Of a stretch of DNA of 7,393 nt, positions 4,998 through 7,393 are shown piece after piece. The DNA comes from Candidatus Uhrbacteria bacterium (GTDB taxonomy: Bacteria; Patescibacteriota; Patescibacteriia; 2-12-FULL-60-25). A model generated the notes under the pieces. The model saw only the letters and a program-made list of their open reading frames with translations. It did not search any database and was not told where the DNA came from. Both the position numbers and the translations under genes were made by a program. The DNA is taken from contig WJLP01000044.1 of the NCBI GenBank assembly GCA_014728435.1, positions 1 through 7,393 of the forward strand. Direction: 5' to 3'. Numbering within the stretch: the first letter of the stretch is position 1; every line of letters starts with the position of its first letter.

Positions 4998-6344
4998 ATG
5001 AACAAACTTCAATTATTATTGCCAATCTTGGCTTTCATTTTCATTATCGGACCTGCCGCGCATGCCGATATTACAGATTGTAAAAACGGCTACAAATTCA
5101 ACCCGCGTAGTGGTGTGGGTTGCCAACAAATTAATTGTAACGACATCGAACACGCGCATTACAGCTATACCGGAGCTTGCATTTGCGGCTCGTCGGGTTC
5201 AATACATGAAAAACCGACTGATCCCAATAAAGAATGTTCCTATCCGTTAGACCATGGATCCTGCCCCGGTTGTATTTATGCTTGCGTCGGCTTTGACGAC
5301 CCTTGCCCCGGCGAAATCAGCGATACCGATATTCCTGAACTGAATAATCCACCGCCAACACAAATCGAAACTCTCCCTGCGGACCAATCCAACCAACCCA
5401 CTCAAAACGCAAACACAGCACCTCCGCCTATCGGCTCGCCCATGCCTCCAACTCAAAACCCGCCAGCTACTCAACCAACCTCAACCAACCTTTCGACAGC
5501 AGGCATTATTCCCAACCCAAGCCAAGCAACTGCCAATACCGGCATGACCTGCCAAAAATTCTGCGCAAGGTTAACACGGGGTAATCAGTATGACGAAATT
5601 TTAAAAGCTGAGGGCGAATACCCAAATTGCAACTGCATAATCGACAACAAAGATGACCACAACCGCTTAACCGAAACTATAACCATAAATGGCGACAGCC
5701 GCACAACCTACACATACGACCCGGAAACCGGATCCCTGCTTACCAAAAACACAATCTCCATGCTAGCCGAAAGAGAACGTATCCGCCAAAGCTTGGGCTA
5801 TAAATACAGCGAAGAACAAATTGACGCCATGCTCGACGACGCAGTTATCGAAAAATGGTTTCAAGCCAGAATGCAAAACATAGTTACCAAAACCGGCATA
5901 ACTCACCCCCAATTTTGGTGGCAGCATATGGTGGCGCTTTGGGATCATGGCTATGGCAACTCCGCTGATTTCGTGGATACTTACAATTTTGGCCGCTGCG
6001 GCGATTCCATGCTTTGGCTGGAAAGAAATCTAAGCGCCGATTTAAAGTTAACCGGCAAAAAAGACAAAACCAGCGAAGCAATGCTTTCAATAACCGGTGA
6101 AAAATACGGCAACATGGTTAATCATACGGCACTGTTCATCAGACCGCCCGGCTACTCCAATATAACTTGGGCCGACACCGTCCAAGAACTTCTCGCTAAA
6201 ACCCAGCAAGGCGGTCTCACCAAAACCGACATCAACGGAATAGACCCTAAACTCTTAGACGCTAAAGTTTTAGATCCCTACTTTAAAAAAACCATGACAG
6301 TCCGCGAATTCATCAAAGGCTGGTCAGTAATCAAAATCAGCTAA
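4998..6344 (+). CDS. Secreted Cys-rich protein with putative Cys-His-Asp domain, 448 aa
   Basis: The N-terminus is a clear Sec signal peptide: MNK, a hydrophobic core LQLLLPILAFIFIIGPA, and a likely type I cleavage after AHA at residue 23. Residues 24-104 hold ten cysteines (28, 42, 47, 61, 63, 80, 89, 92, 96, 103) in an EGF-like or knot-like spacing, predicted to form disulfides outside the cytoplasm. Residues about 105-180 are a low-complexity Pro/Gln/Asn/Thr linker. A second cysteine set (185, 189, 211, 213) precedes a helical region (about 255-300). The C-terminal part has FGRCGDSMLWLERNL (C334 at the start of a helix), VNHTALFI (H376) and WADT (D393). This order and spacing resemble papain-like or transglutaminase-like enzymes, so a cysteine peptidase or acyltransferase activity is a possible but unproven reading. 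The start is fixed by the signal peptide; no ribosome binding site is visible. It is followed after one base by the membrane-anchored gene. Confidence 0.88.
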   Translation: MNKLQLLLPILAFIFIIGPAAHADITDCKNGYKFNPRSGVGCQQINCNDIEHAHYSYTGACICGSSGSIHEKPTDPNKECSYPLDHGSCPGCIYACVGFDDPCPGEISDTDIPELNNPPPTQIETLPADQSNQPTQNANTAPPPIGSPMPPTQNPPATQPTSTNLSTAGIIPNPSQATANTGMTCQKFCARLTRGNQYDEILKAEGEYPNCNCIIDNKDDHNRLTETITINGDSRTTYTYDPETGSLLTKNTISMLAERERIRQSLGYKYSEEQIDAMLDDAVIEKWFQARMQNIVTKTGITHPQFWWQHMVALWDHGYGNSADFVDTYNFGRCGDSMLWLERNLSADLKLTGKKDKTSEAMLSITGEKYGNMVNHTALFIRPPGYSNITWADTVQELLAKTQQGGLTKTDINGIDPKLLDAKVLDPYFKKTMTVREFIKGWSVIKIS

Positions 6345-6345
6345 T

Positions 6346-6834
6346 ATGAAAAAAATTCTCATCATCACAGGCATCTTGACCGCGATCTTGATAATCTTGC
6401 TGGCACTTCTGGCGGTAGCTATGCGCTGGGAGCTCACCTACGACAGCCCTCGCCTAAACGAAAATATAACAACTGCAACCTCCCTCCCCTACGGCACAAT
6501 CATGGGATCTCTATCTTACCCCAGCGATTTCCTTCCCCAACTGGAAACCTGCGCTGTCAACATCGATACTCAAGAATCATATTGTACTTATCAAATGATC
6601 CAAGGCCCCAACTTCACCTACAATTACGGCTACCAGCTCCAAGTACCGCCCGGCTCTTATCAAGTTTATTCCAAAATCAACGATGAATACGAACCCTACC
6701 GCGCCTATTACTCCAAATTCATAACTTGCGGCGGTGAATCCACCTGCACCGACCACACCCCGATAACAATCCAAGTAAACGCCGATGAAACTCTGCGCGA
6801 TATTGATCCCGGCGACTGGTACGCAGGCATCTAA
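6346..6834 (+). CDS. Single-span membrane-anchored extracytoplasmic protein, 162 aa
   Basis: A short basic N-terminus (MKK) and one hydrophobic helix (residues about 4-27) without a convincing cleavage site anchor the protein, leaving about 135 residues outside the membrane. That part looks like a small beta-sandwich. It has four cysteines (69, 80, 128, 134), enough for two disulfides, and the pattern VPPGSYQVYSK, AYYS, CGGESTCTDHTPI, then DIDPGDWY at the end. I have the impression that this pattern (PxGxY, CG...CTDH, D-WY) recurs in uncharacterised extracytoplasmic bacterial proteins resembling carboxypeptidase regulatory-like domains; I cannot verify that here and no function is established. 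The ATG lies one base after the stop of the secreted Cys-rich gene, which implies translational coupling in one operon and a possible physical partnership at the cell surface. The stop codon touches the operon terminator. Confidence 0.88.
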   Translation: MKKILIITGILTAILIILLALLAVAMRWELTYDSPRLNENITTATSLPYGTIMGSLSYPSDFLPQLETCAVNIDTQESYCTYQMIQGPNFTYNYGYQLQVPPGSYQVYSKINDEYEPYRAYYSKFITCGGESTCTDHTPITIQVNADETLRDIDPGDWYAGI

Positions 6835-6857
6835 AAAAACTCCTTCGGGAATTTTTT
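6834..6857. terminator. UUCG-loop terminator shared by the secreted-protein operon and epmA
   Basis: An A-rich arm ending in CTCC pairs with GGAA and a T run around the very stable C(TTCG)G loop (44-47 in the 6800s), with one mismatch. T runs exist on both strands, so it can end transcription from the left and from epmA on the right. It begins at the last base of the plus-strand stop codon. Confidence 0.8.
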
Positions 6858-6892
6858 GATAAGTAGAATGTCGCATTAGCGACTCCTTCATC

Positions 6893-6920
6893 GGTAATTA
6901 ATAATTGGTATTTGGTAATA
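6893..6920. repeat. Three GGTA(A/T)TT-type short repeats
   Basis: GGTAATT (6893-6899), GGTATTT (6907-6913) and GGTAATA (6914-6920) occur within 28 bases downstream of epmA. A related TTGGTAATTAT lies near 1234-1244 next to the tRNA-Leu terminator. It could be a fragment of a dispersed intergenic repeat. Confidence 0.3.
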
Positions 6921-6930
6921 AGCGAGCAAA

Positions 6931-6958
6931 GGCGAGTGCTTAGAGTCTCTCACTCGCC
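6931..6958 (-). other. 8-bp inverted repeat spanning the end of epmA
   Basis: GGCGAGTG (6931-6938) and CACTCGCC (6951-6958) pair perfectly around 12 bases that include the epmA stop codon. On the minus strand the stem is followed only by TTTGCT, so it would be a weak terminator, backed by the stronger one at 6834-6857. It may also protect the mRNA 3' end. Confidence 0.4.
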
Positions 6959-7393
6959 GAAAACGGTATAACCTCATTAATCGATTTGGCTCCGCAAATC
7001 AACATCACCAGCCTATCAACTCCAAAAGCAATTCCCGCCGCATTGCCCATCTTTGGTAATGCAGATAGCAACTCCTCATCAATATCCCAAACATCTTTTC
7101 CCAATCGACGACGCAACTCTTGCTCTTTCTCAAATCTCTTACGCTGTTCCAGCGGATCAGACAGCTCTGCAAAACCATTTGCGAGCTCCAAACCGCCTGC
7201 ATAAAACTCAACTCTATCAGCAAAACGATTATCATCCTCACTCCTACGCGCAAGTGCCGCCATGCTCGCCGGATATCGATATAAAAAAATCGGCTCCCCG
7301 GCTTCTATCTTTGGTTCAATCTCTGTCAAAAAAATCTTAAAATAAATATCATCCCAATCATCTTGTTCAGATACCATCTGACCAAACTTTTCA
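6940..7393 (-). CDS. epmA: EF-P lysine ligase (EpmA/GenX/PoxA), C-terminal part, 5' end outside window
   Basis: This is a class II lysyl-tRNA synthetase paralogue that lacks the tRNA-binding domain and attaches lysine to the conserved lysine of EF-P. About 150 C-terminal residues are visible; the E. coli protein is about 325 aa, so roughly the first half is missing. The frame is open to the window edge (EKFGQ precedes the first visible Met), so that Met at 7377 is internal. EpmA-type signatures are FLYRYPASMAALAR (E. coli has FVYHFPASQASLAQ), VEFYAGGLELANGFAEL (a LysRS has a related RELANAYTEL), and class II motif 3 with GIAFGVDRLVMLICGA, followed by NEVIPFSASER. The YPAS block and the short C-terminus favour EpmA over lysyl-tRNA synthetase. 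The efp gene about 2.3 kb away on the same strand supports the assignment. The partner aminomutase EpmB is not in the window. Confidence 0.92.
   Translation of the reverse strand, partial: EKFGQMVSEQDDWDDIYFKIFLTEIEPKIEAGEPIFLYRYPASMAALARRSEDDNRFADRVEFYAGGLELANGFAELSDPLEQRKRFEKEQELRRRLGKDVWDIDEELLSALPKMGNAAGIAFGVDRLVMLICGAKSINEVIPFSASERL

Noticed and set aside
6577..6891. Minus-strand frame opposite the membrane-anchored gene
   Set aside because: It starts downstream of epmA in terminator sequence and its composition mirrors the real gene on the plus strand.
7375..7377. First visible Met as the start of epmA
   Set aside because: The frame is open through the window edge and the family needs about 175 more N-terminal residues, including class II motifs 1 and 2.

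Overview
The window is a compact bacterial chromosome segment. It holds five complete protein genes, one more on the minus strand that runs off the right edge, and two minus-strand tRNA genes. Most transcription units end in a clear intrinsic terminator. Both tRNAs carry an encoded CCA end. EF-P, an EpmA/GenX-type EF-P lysine ligase, moderate AT-richness and a small secreted Cys-rich protein made with a single-span membrane partner fit a Patescibacteria/CPR-type genome. This is inference: no rRNA or lineage marker is present, and a proteobacterium is not excluded.

Layout, left to right. Bases 1-135 form a non-coding stretch rich in stems, followed by a strong terminator (146-173). It is possibly the 3' part of an unrecognised RNA gene that begins left of the window. 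A 261-aa orphan protein gene (315-1100, +) follows with its own terminator and converges on tRNA-Leu(UAG) (1272-1356, -). A 172-aa orphan (1512-2030, +) is divergent from that tRNA, and its stop codon lies inside its terminator. A 602-aa ABC exporter half-transporter (2120-3928, +) comes next. Its extended -10 promoter sits so close to the ATG that the mRNA is predicted to be leaderless. It converges on efp (4035-4598, -) across a bidirectional terminator embedded in inverted AAGTAAAAAGTTACAAG-type repeats.

Upstream of efp is tRNA-Gly(CCC) (4757-4831, -). Its terminator abuts the efp promoter. Divergent from that tRNA is a two-gene operon on the plus strand. The first gene encodes a 448-aa secreted protein with a Cys-rich N-terminal part, a low-complexity linker and a C-terminal part with a possible Cys-His-Asp triad. 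One base after its stop begins a 162-aa single-span membrane-anchored protein with a disulfide-type extracytoplasmic domain. The operon ends in a UUCG-loop terminator shared with the converging epmA gene (6940-7393, -, N-terminus outside the window).

Functionally, efp and epmA belong together: EpmA-type enzymes attach lysine to the conserved lysine of EF-P, which relieves ribosome stalling at proline-rich stretches. The secreted protein here has such stretches in its linker. The most novel content is the secreted/anchored pair, the two orphan proteins, the structured non-coding segment at the left edge and the scarcity of Shine-Dalgarno sequences in front of four of the five complete-start genes other than the two orphans' clear ones. 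I see no CRISPR array, transposase, integrase or phage gene.
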